Source of the DNA: Stenotrophomonas sp. UBA2302
GTDB lineage: Bacteria > Pseudomonadota > Gammaproteobacteria > Xanthomonadales > Xanthomonadaceae
Direction of reading: 5' to 3'
Length of the DNA: 64,000 nucleotides
NCBI GenBank assembly: GCA_002345545.1
Contig: DDVW01000036.1
Location: 55,414 to 119,413 of the forward strand
The position numbers and the translations under genes are program-made. The first letter of the stretch is position 1; every line of letters starts with the position of its first letter. Under the pieces are notes generated by a model that saw nothing but the letters and a program-made list of their open reading frames with translations, searched no databases and was not told the origin of the DNA. Shown here in pieces: positions 18,206 to 27,993 of this stretch.

Positions 18206-19252
18206 ATGCCTGCATCGTCCCCCTCCTTGTGCCTCTTGCGCCTTTCGGCACTGGGGGATGTCACCCATGTCGTGCCACTGGTGCGGACACTGCAGCAGGC
18301 GCATCCGGCCACCACGCTGCACTGGGTGATCGACAAGGCCGGTCACCGGCTGCTTGAAGGCCTGCCGGGGGTGAACTTCCACGTCTACGACAAGAACAGC
18401 GGCGTGGCCGGCATGCGTGCGCTGCGCGGCGAGCTGCCCGCCGGCCGCTTCGACGCGCTGCTGCAGATGCAGGTCGCCTTCCGCGCCAACCTGCTCTCGG
18501 CCTTCATCCCGGCCCGGCGTCGCATCGGTTACGACAGATCGCGCTCGAAGGACCTGCACGGACTTTTCATCAACGAGCGCATTCCCGACCGTCCCGGCAT
18601 CCATGTGCTCGATGCGATCGGCAGCTTCTGCGAACCACTGGGGCTGCAACAGACGCAGGTCAGCTGGGACCTGGCCACACCGCCGGAAGCGCATGACTGG
18701 GCCCGTGCGCAATGGGACGATGATGGCCGCCCGGTGCTGATGATTTCGCCGTGTTCCAGCCACACCCGGCGCAACTGGTATGCCGACCGCTATGCCGCAC
18801 TGGCCGACCATGCCGCCGCACAGGGCTGGCGCGTGGTGCTGTGTGGTGGCCGCAGCGAGCTGGAACGCAGCACCAGCGATGCCATCCTCGCAGCGATGGA
18901 ACACCCGGCGCTGGATCTGGTCGGCAAGGACACCCTGAAACAGCTGCCGGCGCTGCTGGCCCGCGCCCAGCTGCTGGTCACCCCCGACTCCGGCCCGATG
19001 CATATCGCCAATGCGGTGGGCACCAAGGTGCTGGGGCTGCACGCGGCCAGCAACCCGGAGCGCAGCGGCCCGTATTCGGATCGCCGCTATTGCGTGAACC
19101 GCTACGACGATGCCGCCCGCCGCTTTCTGCACAAGCCGGCCAGCGCGTTGAAGTGGGGCACCAAGATCGAGTTCGACGAGGTCATGTCGCTGGTCGGCGT
19201 CGCCGATGCCATCGCCGCGTTCGAACGCTACCGCGCCGATCATCCGCGCTGA
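18206..19252 (+). CDS. GT9-family heptosyltransferase-like glycosyltransferase
   Basis: The 348-residue protein starts [21 protein letters not shown] (about 8-28), the N-terminal signature of heptosyltransferases that use ADP-heptose. The C-terminal domain holds [16 protein letters not shown] and [20 protein letters not shown], the GT9 donor-binding motifs. It probably acts in the LPS core, consistent with divergent kdkA. Whether it adds heptose I, heptose II or another sugar cannot be told from sequence alone. CoaE follows after 115 bp. Confidence 0.88.
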   Translation: MPASSPSLCLLRLSALGDVTHVVPLVRTLQQAHPATTLHWVIDKAGHRLLEGLPGVNFHVYDKNSGVAGMRALRGELPAGRFDALLQMQVAFRANLLSAFIPARRRIGYDRSRSKDLHGLFINERIPDRPGIHVLDAIGSFCEPLGLQQTQVSWDLATPPEAHDWARAQWDDDGRPVLMISPCSSHTRRNWYADRYAALADHAAAQGWRVVLCGGRSELERSTSDAILAAMEHPALDLVGKDTLKQLPALLARAQLLVTPDSGPMHIANAVGTKVLGLHAASNPERSGPYSDRRYCVNRYDDAARRFLHKPASALKWGTKIEFDEVMSLVGVADAIAAFERYRADHPR

Positions 19253-19367
19253 ACCGCTGCCATCGTGAACGCCGCTGCCTCCACGAGGCCCATGCCATGC
19301 GCGTGGACCGGATTGCCTGACAGGACCGCCAGCCCATCGCAGGCAGCCCTCCAACTGGAATGATCAA

Positions 19368-19979
19368 ATGAGCAACTTCATCGTCGGCCTTACCGGCGGC
19401 ATAGCTTCGGGCAAGAGCGAAGTCAGCCGTCGCTTCGAGGCACTGGGCATCACCGTGGCCGATGCCGACATCGCCGCCCGCGAAGTGGTGGCCGTTGACA
19501 GCCCCGCCCTGGCCGAGATTGTCGAGCGCTTCGGTCCTGACGTGGTGCAAGCCGATGGCAGCCTGGATCGCAGCCGCCTGCGCCAGCGCGTTTTTGCCGA
19601 TGCCGGGGAACGGCGCGCGCTTGAGACCATCACCCATCCGGCGATACGGGCGCGGGTGAAATCACGGTGCGAGTCCGCTCCCGGTCCCTATGCGATGGCG
19701 GCGATCCCGCTGCTGACCGAGGCCGGTGGCCGCCCCAGCTATCCGTGGCTGGATCGCATCCTCGTCATCGATACGCCCGAAGCCGTCCAGCTGTCGCGGC
19801 TGCTCCGCCGCGACACTATCGACGAGGTACTGGCGCAGCGCATGATCGATGCGCAGGCAACCCGGCAGCAGCGCCTGGCACTGGCGGACGATGTGATCCT
19901 CAATGACGGATTGCCCGAGCAACTGCAGCCGCAGGTGGAACGACTGGACAGCCTTTACCGGCGCCTCGCCGGGCAATAA
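19368..19979 (+). CDS. coaE: Dephospho-CoA kinase
   Basis: The 203-residue product carries the P-loop VGLTGGIASGKSEVSRRF (about 6-23), the DADIAAREVV substrate region and the lid RLLRRDTIDEVLAQRM. CoaE performs the last step of coenzyme A synthesis. In many proteobacteria coaE follows pilD; here it follows a GT9 gene instead. It is convergent with the histidine kinase, with a 28-bp gap and no evident terminator. Confidence 0.97.
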   Translation: MSNFIVGLTGGIASGKSEVSRRFEALGITVADADIAAREVVAVDSPALAEIVERFGPDVVQADGSLDRSRLRQRVFADAGERRALETITHPAIRARVKSRCESAPGPYAMAAIPLLTEAGGRPSYPWLDRILVIDTPEAVQLSRLLRRDTIDEVLAQRMIDAQATRQQRLALADDVILNDGLPEQLQPQVERLDSLYRRLAGQ

Positions 19980-20007
19980 GCGCCAACGGCAATCGCCGGC
20001 CCGCCGC

Positions 20008-21342
20008 TCAACCCGGCACGAACGTCAGCGTCGCCACCACCCCGCGCATATCGCCCGGGCGGATCTGCACCTGCCAGCCGTACAACGCGCACAGCCGCCT
20101 GACGATGGACAGGCCGATTCCGCCACCCTGCGAGTGGCCGGCGTGGGTGCCGCGGTATCCCCGCTGGAACAGGCTGGCGGCGTCCTCCTCACTGAGCCCA
20201 GGACCGTTGTCGATCACTTCGACCGCATCATCCAGCACCCGTACCCGCACCTCGCCTTCCTGCGAGTACTTCACCGCATTGCCGATCAGATTACCCAATG
20301 CCACCGACAGTGCCGCCTCCGGCGCATCGATGACCAGCTCACGGTTGCCTTCAAGCACCAGCTCCAGCGGCTTGCCGCCCAACTGCGCGCGGTGCGATTC
20401 CAGCAACTGCTCGCCGACCCGTGCCACATTGCTGCTGCCCTGCCCACGCTCGTTGCGCGACAGCAGCAGCAGCGAGCCGATCAGGTCGCTGCACTGCTGT
20501 TCGGCACGCTGGATGCGCTGCAGGCGCTGCTGCATCTTGTCGTCCAGTCCGGGGCGCGACAGCAGCAGCTCGGTGGCGCCACGGATCACCGCCAGCGGCG
20601 TGCGCAGCTCGTGGCTGACATCGGCGTTGAATTCACGGTCACGCTGCACCACCTCGGTCAGGCGCGCCGAATAATCATCCAGCGCCTCGGCCAGCTGGCC
20701 CACCTCGTCATCCGGAAAACGCGGTGCCAGCGGCTGCGGATGCTGGTTGCCACCGCGATAGGCGCGCAGGCGTGCGGCAAGATCGGACACCGGGCGCATC
20801 ACCCGCGATGCCGACCACCAGCCCAACACCCACGACAACAGGCTGAACACGATCACCGACAGGAACAGCGCACGCTTGAGCTGCTGCTCCACGCGCGTGC
20901 TTTCGGTCATGTCGTAGGCGAGAAAGAACCACGCGTCATCAGCCTTGCGCACCGCCAGCCTGTAGGCGAACGGTTGCCCCTGCTCATCGATACCGCTGAC
21001 ATTGTGGTTGCCGTTGGGCAGTGCCGCCCATTCCGGCCGTTCCTCCCGCACCCGCTCGAACTTGTCGCTGGGATAGAAGTACGCCTTGATCTGCTGGACT
21101 GGCAGATCGGGATTGCGGGTCGGATCGAGGTAATAGCGACGTGCGTACTCGTCGATATTCCGGTTCATCACGTCCTCGACGAGCTGGTTTTCCACGCGCA
21201 TGCGCGCCCAGTTCGTGGCGAACGCGAACAGTGCCGTCAGGCAGAAGCCCAGCAGCACGAAGGAGACGATGATGCGGCTGCGCAGGCGGCGGCGGTAACG
21301 CCCCCGCTTGCGCACCGGGCCGGACGCGGGACTTTCAGGCAT
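20008..21342 (-). CDS. Sensor histidine kinase, ColS/VgrS-like
   Basis: The 444-residue membrane kinase has helices at about 23-43 and 158-176 flanking a periplasmic domain, then HAMP, a DHp H-box with H244 (ADVSHELRTPL), and a HATPase domain (NLIGNAVKYS, DNGPGLSEED, GGGIGLSIVRRL). The periplasmic part contains an ERPE (ExxE) at 101-104, a motif linked to ferric iron in PmrB and VgrS sensors. Similarity to Xanthomonas ColS/VgrS is from memory. Its start overlaps the response regulator stop by 8 nt. Confidence 0.9.
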   Translation of the reverse strand: MPESPASGPVRKRGRYRRRLRSRIIVSFVLLGFCLTALFAFATNWARMRVENQLVEDVMNRNIDEYARRYYLDPTRNPDLPVQQIKAYFYPSDKFERVREERPEWAALPNGNHNVSGIDEQGQPFAYRLAVRKADDAWFFLAYDMTESTRVEQQLKRALFLSVIVFSLLSWVLGWWSASRVMRPVSDLAARLRAYRGGNQHPQPLAPRFPDDEVGQLAEALDDYSARLTEVVQRDREFNADVSHELRTPLAVIRGATELLLSRPGLDDKMQQRLQRIQRAEQQCSDLIGSLLLLSRNERGQGSSNVARVGEQLLESHRAQLGGKPLELVLEGNRELVIDAPEAALSVALGNLIGNAVKYSQEGEVRVRVLDDAVEVIDNGPGLSEEDAASLFQRGYRGTHAGHSQGGGIGLSIVRRLCALYGWQVQIRPGDMRGVVATLTFVPG

Positions 21343-22012
21343 CGGGAGCGGCGATGCGGTAACCGATACCGTGGCGGGTCTGGATCATCGGCACGTCAAA
21401 CGGCTTGTCCACCATCGCGCGCAGGCCATGGATATGCACGCGCAACGAATCCGAATCGGGGAGCTCCTCGCCCCAGACGCGGGTTTCCAGCTCCTGCCGG
21501 GTCACCACCGCCGGCGAGGCTTCCATCAGCGCCTGCAGGATCTTCAGCGCGGTGGGATTGAGCTGCAGCAGCTTGCCCTGGCGACGCACTTCCAGCGTGT
21601 CCAGGTTGTATTCCAGGTCCCCGGTTTCCAGCACCCGGGTATGGTTGCCCTTGCCGCGACGCGACAGCGCGTTCAAGCGCACCTCCACTTCCTGCAGCGC
21701 GAACGGCTTGATCAGGTAGTCGTCGGCACCGGAGTCGAATCCGGCGAGCTTGTTGTCCAGCGAGTCGCGTGCGGTGAGCATCAGCACCGGCGTCTGCTTG
21801 CGCGCATCATTGCGCAGCTTGCGGCAAACCTCGATGCCGTCCATGCCGGGCAGGTTGAGGTCGAGCACGATCGCGTCGAAATCATGCACCACCGCCAGAT
21901 GCAGGCCGGTCACCCCATCGGCGGCGAAGTCCACGGTATGCCCGCGGTCCTCGAGGTAGTCGCCAAGGTTGGCCGCGATATCGCTGTTGTCTTCGATTAC
22001 TAGAATGCGCAC
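21335..22012 (-). CDS. OmpR-family response regulator, ColR/VgrR-like
   Basis: This 225-residue regulator has a receiver domain with phospho-acceptor D51 (DAIVLDLNLPGMDG) and a conserved lysine in DDYLIKPFAL. It has a winged-helix DNA-binding domain (TALKILQALMEASPAVVTRQELE, ending TRHGIGYRIA). I chose the GTG at 22012 (MRILVIEDN) as family-like; an ATG at 22033 would add seven residues. It is translated just before the kinase with an 8-nt overlap, as a two-component operon. Confidence 0.92.
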   Translation of the reverse strand: MRILVIEDNSDIAANLGDYLEDRGHTVDFAADGVTGLHLAVVHDFDAIVLDLNLPGMDGIEVCRKLRNDARKQTPVLMLTARDSLDNKLAGFDSGADDYLIKPFALQEVEVRLNALSRRGKGNHTRVLETGDLEYNLDTLEVRRQGKLLQLNPTALKILQALMEASPAVVTRQELETRVWGEELPDSDSLRVHIHGLRAMVDKPFDVPMIQTRHGIGYRIAAPDA

Positions 22013-22121
22013 GTTATTCCTCGGCCATTGCATGAGTGCCACATCGGCGAAAAGCCTACAACTGGCTCTCCTACACCGTCCCTCCCCTGTGAATCTGCCA
22101 GCCATCCACTGAACTGCAGCC

Positions 22122-22592
22122 TCAATCTATTATCGGGGCCTGACTGGAAACCTGATTATGCATAAGGTCCCGTGCGTTCTCACGCGCCTCACGCCGCTGC
22201 GCTACCGAAATACAGATATTCTGCGGGCGGTTGCTACCGACCGGGCGTTCGCGACGACAGATCAGGCGACTGTCCTCACGGGCACGCACCAGTAGAGAAT
22301 TGACCAGCTCCTGATCATTGAACACTGCCAACTTGTCGGTCTCTGACAGCACCGAGCCAGCCTTGTTCACCAGCTTCTGATCAATGCGTTCAAGTGCTGC
22401 CAGCACTGCACTGCGATCTTCCGCCGTAATCTCCGCATAGGTCTCGCCCCCCCGCAGATCCGTCCGGATGCGATCACGTTGCTCGGCGAAGGGAATCCCC
22501 TCCTGCAACGGCATTTTGGACTTTTCCTGCGCGGCATACGCGGAGGATACCGAGAACATAGCGAGGACTACCAACAGCGCCTTCCCGTACAT
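22122..22592 (-). CDS. Unrecognised secreted protein with C-terminal two-cysteine basic motif
   Basis: This 156-residue protein has a clear signal peptide, MYGKALLVVLAMFSVSSAYA, cut before AQEKSK, and a strong GGAGGGG ribosome site ahead of ATG 22592. The middle is acidic and helical. Near the end CRRERPVGSNRPQNIC pairs two cysteines around a GS turn. A similar Cys-RRE-GS-Cys pattern recurs in many small exported proteins of this family of bacteria, as I recall, but I know of no function. Its GC content looks lower than its neighbours'. Confidence 0.75.
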   Translation of the reverse strand: MYGKALLVVLAMFSVSSAYAAQEKSKMPLQEGIPFAEQRDRIRTDLRGGETYAEITAEDRSAVLAALERIDQKLVNKAGSVLSETDKLAVFNDQELVNSLLVRAREDSRLICRRERPVGSNRPQNICISVAQRREARENARDLMHNQVSSQAPIID

Positions 22593-22656
22593 ACAACCCC
22601 TCCAATCCATGTGATGTATAGCGACTTTAGTCGCCCACTCAGCCTGTAACAACCCC

Positions 22657-22690
22657 AAAAAACAAGGCCCTGACGAACCCGCCAGGGCCT
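22657..22690 (-). terminator. Rho-independent terminator of the rimK-like gene
   Basis: On the minus strand AGGCCCTG (22690-22683) pairs with CAGGGCCT (22672-22665), followed by TG and TTTTTT (22662-22657). It lies about 107 bp after the rimK stop and just ahead of the secreted-protein gene. Confidence 0.85.
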
Positions 22691-22797
22691 GAAAATCCCG
22701 ATCACCGGACCCACTGAGGAGGGCTGGGTACCGTGGACAAAGGCTAGGCGCGGCCGGATTAAGCCACTGTTAAAACCGTGCAAACAAATCGCACGAT

Positions 22798-23676
22798 TCA
22801 GCTGCGCCGGGGGCGCGTCACGTAACCGATTATCTGCCCGGCCACGTCCTGTCCGGAGATGCTCTCGATGCCCTCCAGTCCCGGTGTCGAATTGACCTCC
22901 AGCACCAGCGGGCCGCGCTGCGAGCGGATCAGATCCACCCCGGCAATCCCCAGCCCCAGCGCGCGCGCCGAACGTACCGCCACCTGCTGTTCCGCCTTGC
23001 TGCAGACCACCGCCGCAGCGCTGCCGCCGGCATGCAGGTTGGAGCGGAAGTCGCCCTCCTGCGCCTGCCGGCGCATGGCCGCCACCACCTTGTCGCCAAC
23101 CACCAGACAGCGCAGGTCGGCCCCTTGCGCCTCGGCGATGAACTCCTGCACCAGGAAATTGGCATACAGGCCGCGCAGCGCCTCGACCGTGCCCTTGGAG
23201 GCGCTGAGCTTCTCGGTGAGGATCACTCCCCGGCCCTGGGTGCCCTCGCTGAGCTTCACCACATGCGGCGGTGGCCCCAGCATCGACAGCAGATCGTCGG
23301 TGTCATCCGGATTGTCACCAAATACCGTTGCCGGCATGTCGATCCCCTTGGCTGCCAGCAACTGGTGCGCACGCAGCTTGTCACGGGCGCGGAGGATGGC
23401 ATCGGAAGGATTCGGCGTGTAAGCACCCATCATCTCGAACTGGCGCAACACCGCCGTGCCGTAGCGGGTGACCGAGGCGCCGATGCGTGGAATCACCGCA
23501 TCGAAACCCGCCAGCGGCTTGCCCTTGTAATGCATGCTGAAACCGCCGGCGGTGATGCGCATGTAGCAGCGCAGCGGATCGAGGATCCGCACCGTATGCC
23601 CGCGGATACGCGCGGCCTCGACCAGACGCCGGGTGGAATAGAGCTTGCTGTTGCGGGAGAGGATCGCCAGTTTCAT
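22798..23676 (-). CDS. rimK: RimK-type ATP-grasp ligase (ribosomal protein S6 glutamate ligase-like)
   Basis: The 292-residue protein starts [21 protein letters not shown] and has the ATP-grasp core: [33 protein letters not shown] and [15 protein letters not shown]. RimK adds glutamates to the C terminus of ribosomal protein S6. The sequence is close to canonical RimK over its full length. ATG 23676 is preferred to the GTG one codon earlier. It is monocistronic, with a terminator downstream. Confidence 0.93.
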   Translation of the reverse strand: MKLAILSRNSKLYSTRRLVEAARIRGHTVRILDPLRCYMRITAGGFSMHYKGKPLAGFDAVIPRIGASVTRYGTAVLRQFEMMGAYTPNPSDAILRARDKLRAHQLLAAKGIDMPATVFGDNPDDTDDLLSMLGPPPHVVKLSEGTQGRGVILTEKLSASKGTVEALRGLYANFLVQEFIAEAQGADLRCLVVGDKVVAAMRRQAQEGDFRSNLHAGGSAAAVVCSKAEQQVAVRSARALGLGIAGVDLIRSQRGPLVLEVNSTPGLEGIESISGQDVAGQIIGYVTRPRRS

Positions 23677-23855
23677 CACGGCATCGCCGAGCGGGAGGCG
23701 CGCAGCATAGCGTGGCGGCGATGCCCGGCACGATGATCACGATCACTGCGCCCCACGCTCGGCAGACTGCCGCCGTGTGGCTCAGGGTACGGAGGGAAAC
23801 AACGGGATGATCGGGCCGGAGCGGCGTGAAGCGGCAGCGTGCAGGCACTGCCTCA

Positions 23856-23929
23856 TGGAGCGGGTGAAGGGAATCGAACCCTCGTCGTAAGCTTGGGAAG
23901 CTTCTGCTCTACCATTGAGCTACACCCGC
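23856..23929 (-). tRNA. tRNA-Gly(CCC)
   Basis: On the minus strand the acceptor GCGGGTG (from 23929) pairs with CACCCGC, followed by T and encoded CCA (23858-23856). The anticodon loop TTCCCAA gives CCC, and the overall sequence resembles E. coli glyU. The T-loop GGTTCGATTCC is intact. Confidence 0.94.
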
Positions 23930-24056
23930 ATCAGGCCGCAAGTCTATGCGCGCGGCCGGGTCCGGCGCAACGGGCAGGCAGCGGCCGGCACCGCTTCCGC
24001 ACCTGGAAAAAGGGTGCCGACATGCAGCCCGACACCCCCGCCTGTTTCACCGGGCC

Positions 24057-24078
24057 TCCCCGGAAGGCGCTTTCCGGG
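24057..24078 (-). terminator. Hairpin downstream of the autotransporter gene
   Basis: CCCCGGAA and TTCCGGGG form a perfect 8-bp stem with a 6-nt loop 54 bp past the autotransporter stop. No T run follows, so it may be a weak terminator or a 3' stabiliser. A second imperfect stem (CCACCGG / CCGGTGG) lies between it and the stop. Confidence 0.4.
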
Positions 24079-24131
24079 GAAGTCCCCACCGGCGCGCATG
24101 ACCCGAGCCGGTGGATCAGGTTCGTGACGGC

Positions 24132-25967
24132 TCAGAAGCTGCCGCTGAACGTGGCAAACAGCGTGGCATCACGGGCCGACTTCTGCGCGGTGGTGGTGCT
24201 CAGGCCGATGTTGCTGCCCAGCCCCCACAGGTTCATGCGCGCACCGAGTACCGCCGTGGCGTAATCACGGTCGAACTCCAGCCCCGGCACCGTGTAGGTA
24301 CCGGCATCGGCCATGGTCTGCAGCCACGCACTGGCCTGCCCGCCCTTTTCGAACTCGTGGTCCCAGGTGACCTGCACATACGGCTGCACCGTGCCGCCAT
24401 CAAAGCGCGCCTGCCAGCCCAGATGGCCGACCGTGGAATCCACGTCCTGGTCGCCATAGCCCAGCGCGGTGGCACTGTGGTTGCTCTCCTCGTAACCATC
24501 CAGCTTGACCTTCTGCCAGATCACACCCGCCACCGGACCATGACGGAAGCCACCTTGCTGGCCGAACTCGTAGCCGGCATTCAGTGCAAGTGTCAGGTTG
24601 CTGCCGTCCGGTGACCCGCTGTGCTCGCGGGTGGCCGGGCCAAGCTGGACCTTGCGGGTCACGCCATAGCCCAGCCAGCTGTAGCTGGCCTGGCCATTGA
24701 TCCAGCTGCGCTCGCCATACCAGCCGGCGAACAGGCCCAGCGTGGTGTCGTCCTGGCTGAAATCGCCCTTGCTGTTGCCGAAATCGGCCTCCATGCGGCC
24801 ATAGCCGGCGAAGCCGCCGACCACCATGCCGTCACGCGCCCAGTCGATGCCGAACAGACCCGCCGGCGCCAGACCGTCATACAGATCGGCATGGGCATAG
24901 CGCTGCATGTCGCCACGCACGTTGCCCCACCAGCTCATGCCATCGGCCGGACGGCCGCCGATGTGGCCGCCGACCTGGTCGGCACGGGCGCGACCGGTGG
25001 TCTGTGCCGAATGGCTCAGCACCTGCTGCAGGCGCGGCGCCTCCAGCACCGAGATCGCGTACTCGCCCAGGATCCTGTGCGCGCCGGTCGTGGGATGTAC
25101 GCCGTCGGCGAAGACATAGGCATCGGCCGCATCGGGGGCCGCATAGCTGAAGGGATTGCAGAACAGCGCCGAATCCCCCTTCGGCGCCGGCTGGGTCAGA
25201 CACGCGGGATTGGCGACATTGCGGAAGCCGAACGTGCCCGGATTGGCGACGATCTCCTGCAGGATGCTGAAGGTGTCGACCGGGATGACCTGCAATCCCG
25301 CCTGCTTCAGGCCACCGAACAGCGCGTCGTTGTAGGCCTTGGCCAAGGCGGTACCGGTCGCCATTGCCACCGGGCCGCCCTTCCGCGAGGACGGTGTCAG
25401 GCCGATGTCCGGCAGGTTCGGCACCATTACGTACTGCGCGCCGGCGCCCTTCAACGTGGCGACCATGCCGATCTGGTCGGCCACCGCCGCGCCGATGGTA
25501 GCCTGCGCCGGTGCACCGGCCGCCACCGCGAACAGGTCGTTGGCGCCACCCCACACGCTGTAGAGCGCGTTGGCATCGGCCTTGCCGCCGTTGGCGGCGA
25601 GGTAGGTGTTGAGCTGCGCTTTCATCGAGGTGATCGGTCCAAGCGCGCCCATCACATCCACTCCGACCCGCGCCCCGCCGACGGCATAGTTGTCGCCGTT
25701 CTGGCCGTTGCCGTTGGGCTGGGCATCGGTGCCGTAGTAGTCGGCCAGATGGTCCGACCAGACCCAGCCGGGATTGGTGGTGAAACGGCCGATGATGCTG
25801 GCATTGGGATCAAGCTGCACCAGCACCGGGCGGAAATGGCCGGTGTCGGTCAGGCTGTCGCCAAAGAACACCGTCTTGGAAAACGGCGATTGCGCCATCG
25901 CCGGCACGGCAGCAAGGGCCAGCGCGACGGCCACGGCCGAGCACAGCGGACGGAACACAGACTTCAT
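24132..25967 (-). CDS. Autotransporter GDSL-type esterase/lipase (EstA-like)
   Basis: This 611-residue protein has a signal peptide (MKSVFRPLCSAVAVALALAA..AMA). The GDSL passenger has catalytic S38 (FFGDSLTDTGHF), block III GGANDLF and block V DGVHPTTGAHR (Asp and His). A C-terminal autotransporter beta-barrel of about 270 residues starts near GMSWWGNVRGDMQRY and ends in FSGSF with the expected terminal Phe. EstA of Pseudomonas is the model: the esterase stays on the cell surface and affects rhamnolipid and motility traits. GGAG before ATG 25967 supports the start. Confidence 0.94.
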   Translation of the reverse strand: MKSVFRPLCSAVAVALALAAVPAMAQSPFSKTVFFGDSLTDTGHFRPVLVQLDPNASIIGRFTTNPGWVWSDHLADYYGTDAQPNGNGQNGDNYAVGGARVGVDVMGALGPITSMKAQLNTYLAANGGKADANALYSVWGGANDLFAVAAGAPAQATIGAAVADQIGMVATLKGAGAQYVMVPNLPDIGLTPSSRKGGPVAMATGTALAKAYNDALFGGLKQAGLQVIPVDTFSILQEIVANPGTFGFRNVANPACLTQPAPKGDSALFCNPFSYAAPDAADAYVFADGVHPTTGAHRILGEYAISVLEAPRLQQVLSHSAQTTGRARADQVGGHIGGRPADGMSWWGNVRGDMQRYAHADLYDGLAPAGLFGIDWARDGMVVGGFAGYGRMEADFGNSKGDFSQDDTTLGLFAGWYGERSWINGQASYSWLGYGVTRKVQLGPATREHSGSPDGSNLTLALNAGYEFGQQGGFRHGPVAGVIWQKVKLDGYEESNHSATALGYGDQDVDSTVGHLGWQARFDGGTVQPYVQVTWDHEFEKGGQASAWLQTMADAGTYTVPGLEFDRDYATAVLGARMNLWGLGSNIGLSTTTAQKSARDATLFATFSGSF

Positions 25968-26106
25968 GGGGGAGCTCCTGATAGGCGGATGGAAACGGGT
26001 GACGTACGCCCCCGCACGTTGCAAGTTTTCCATTCAAGCGTAAGAGGCACACGCTGCGCCGCCGCACGCACTGGGCTTTTGACGGCCCACTGGCGAGAAT
26101 GGCCGC

Positions 26107-26307
26107 ATGGATATCCAGCTCAATGGCGAACCCCGCCACCTCCACGCCCCCCTGTCCCTGGCCGGGCTGCTCAATGACGAAGGCCTGGCCGGACGGCGCG
26201 TGGCGATCGAGGTCAATGGTGAGATCGTGCCGCGCAGCCTGCATGACACCCACCAGTTGCAGGACGGCGATGTGGTCGAGATCGTGCATGCTCTGGGAGG
26301 CGGCTGA
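26107..26307 (+). CDS. thiS: Sulfur carrier protein ThiS
   Basis: This 66-residue ubiquitin-like protein ends in HALGGG, presenting the terminal Gly-Gly that is adenylated and thiocarboxylated to give sulfur to the thiamine thiazole. The MDIQLNGEPRHL start and the DGDVVEIVHALGGG end are classic. It precedes thiG by 129 bp. No TPP riboswitch is visible upstream. Confidence 0.96.
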   Translation: MDIQLNGEPRHLHAPLSLAGLLNDEGLAGRRVAIEVNGEIVPRSLHDTHQLQDGDVVEIVHALGGG

Positions 26308-26436
26308 AAGCTGAGCTGCACCACGCAGCAGCCCTGCGCCGGCATCTTCTCGGCATCACCTCTGACCGGTCTGGCACCACACCGCAGCAGCGCCTCCGCA
26401 TCACGATGCAGAGCGGGATGGGTGATAATCCGGCGC

Positions 26437-27231
26437 ATGAACGCAAATGCCCCCACCGACTCGCTGGTCATCGCCGGCAAGAGCTATTCCTCCCGGCTGC
26501 TGACCGGCACCGGCAAGTTCAAGGATCTGCAGGAAACCCGCCTGGCCACCGAGGCCGCCGGCGCCCAGATCGTCACCGTGGCCATCCGCCGCACCAACAT
26601 CGGCCAGAACCCGGGCGAGCCCAACCTGCTCGACGTGCTGCCGCCGGAGCGCTACGCGATCCTGCCCAACACCGCCGGCTGCTACACCGCCGAGGACGCG
26701 GTGCGCACCTGCCGCTTGGCGCGTGAACTGCTCGACGGTCACAACCTGACCAAGCTCGAAGTGCTGGGCGACCAGAAGACCCTGTACCCGGATGTGATCC
26801 AGACCCTGAAGGCCGCCGAGATGCTGGTCAAGGACGGCTTCGACGTGATGGTCTACACCTCCGACGACCCGATCCTGGCCAAGCGCCTGGAGGAAATCGG
26901 CTGCGCCGCGGTGATGCCGCTGGCCGCGCCGATCGGTTCGGGGCTGGGTATCCAGAACAGGTACAACCTGATCGAGATCATCGAGAGCGCCAAGGTGCCG
27001 ATCATCGTCGACGCCGGCGTCGGCACCGCCTCCGATGCCGCCATCGCGATGGAGCTGGGCTGCGACGGCGTACTGATGAACACCGCCATCGCCGGTGCGC
27101 GCAACCCGGTGCTGATGGCCAGCGCCATGCGCAAGGCGGTGGAAGCCGGGCGTGAAGCGTTCCTGGCCGGGCGCATCCCGCGCAAGCGCTACGCCAGCGC
27201 CTCCTCGCCGGTGGACGGGTTGCTGGGCTGA
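26437..27231 (+). CDS. thiG: Thiazole synthase ThiG
   Basis: The 264-residue TIM-barrel enzyme joins DXP, dehydroglycine and ThiS thiocarboxylate to make the thiazole phosphate of thiamine. K106 in [10 protein letters not shown] is the imine-forming lysine. Later signatures are [14 protein letters not shown] and [21 protein letters not shown]. The start [10 protein letters not shown] is better than the ATG five codons earlier. Its stop overlaps trmB by 1 nt (TGATG). Confidence 0.97.
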   Translation: MNANAPTDSLVIAGKSYSSRLLTGTGKFKDLQETRLATEAAGAQIVTVAIRRTNIGQNPGEPNLLDVLPPERYAILPNTAGCYTAEDAVRTCRLARELLDGHNLTKLEVLGDQKTLYPDVIQTLKAAEMLVKDGFDVMVYTSDDPILAKRLEEIGCAAVMPLAAPIGSGLGIQNRYNLIEIIESAKVPIIVDAGVGTASDAAIAMELGCDGVLMNTAIAGARNPVLMASAMRKAVEAGREAFLAGRIPRKRYASASSPVDGLLG

Positions 27232-27965
27232 TGACCAATCCGTTCGACAGTGCCGGTGCCAAGGCACCGCCCAAACCGTTCACCGTGACCGAAGGTCGCC
27301 GTGAGATCCGCAGCTTCGTGCTGCGCCAGGGGCGTTTCACCCCGGCCCAGCAGCGCGCGTTCGATGACGCCTGGCCGCGTTTCGGCGTCGACTACAACGG
27401 CCAGCCACGCGATCTGGATGCCCTGTTCGGGCGCGACGCACCGAAGGTGATGGAGATCGGCACCGGCAATGGCGCCGCGCTGCGTTTTGCCGCGGGCTTC
27501 GACCCCAGCCGCGACTACATCGGGCTGGAAGTCCACGCGCCGGGCGTCGGCCGGCTGCTCAACGATCTGGTGGCCGACAACGTGACCAATGCCAAGGTCT
27601 ACCACCATGACGCGGTAGAGGTGCTGGAGCAGGAAATCGCCGACGGGGCGCTGGATGAGATCCGCATCTACTTCCCCGACCCCTGGCACAAGAAGCGCCA
27701 CAACAAGCGCCGCCTGGTGCAGCCGGCATTCGCCCAACTGCTGGTGCGCAAGCTGCGCATCGGTGGCCGCCTGCACTGCGCCACCGACTGGGAGGACTAC
27801 GCCGAACACATGTGGGACGTGCTCGATGCCACTGCCGGGCTGGTCAACCGTGCCGGCCCGCGCGGTGCGGTGCCGCGCCCGGACTGGCGGCCGCAGACCC
27901 ACTTCGAGACCCGCGGCCAGAAGCTCGGACACGGTGTCTGGGACCTGCTCTACGACCGCATCTGA
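27231..27965 (+). CDS. trmB: tRNA (guanine-N7-)-methyltransferase
   Basis: This 244-residue SAM-dependent enzyme makes m7G46 in tRNA. The SAM site is [15 protein letters not shown] (about 74-88), and [16 protein letters not shown] is the TrmB signature. The [17 protein letters not shown] tail fits the family. It is translationally coupled to thiG by a 1-nt overlap, a gene order common in this family of bacteria. Confidence 0.97.
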   Translation: MTNPFDSAGAKAPPKPFTVTEGRREIRSFVLRQGRFTPAQQRAFDDAWPRFGVDYNGQPRDLDALFGRDAPKVMEIGTGNGAALRFAAGFDPSRDYIGLEVHAPGVGRLLNDLVADNVTNAKVYHHDAVEVLEQEIADGALDEIRIYFPDPWHKKRHNKRRLVQPAFAQLLVRKLRIGGRLHCATDWEDYAEHMWDVLDATAGLVNRAGPRGAVPRPDWRPQTHFETRGQKLGHGVWDLLYDRI

Positions 27966-27993
27966 CCGGGATCACTGAAGGAACCGCACTGGC

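Noticed and set aside
24085..24135. GAACCTGATC near CTGAG, resembling part of a TPP riboswitch (minus strand)
   Set aside because: It overlaps the stop codon of the autotransporter gene, is downstream of it, and lacks the rest of the aptamer (no GGGTAATACCAGCG-like part).
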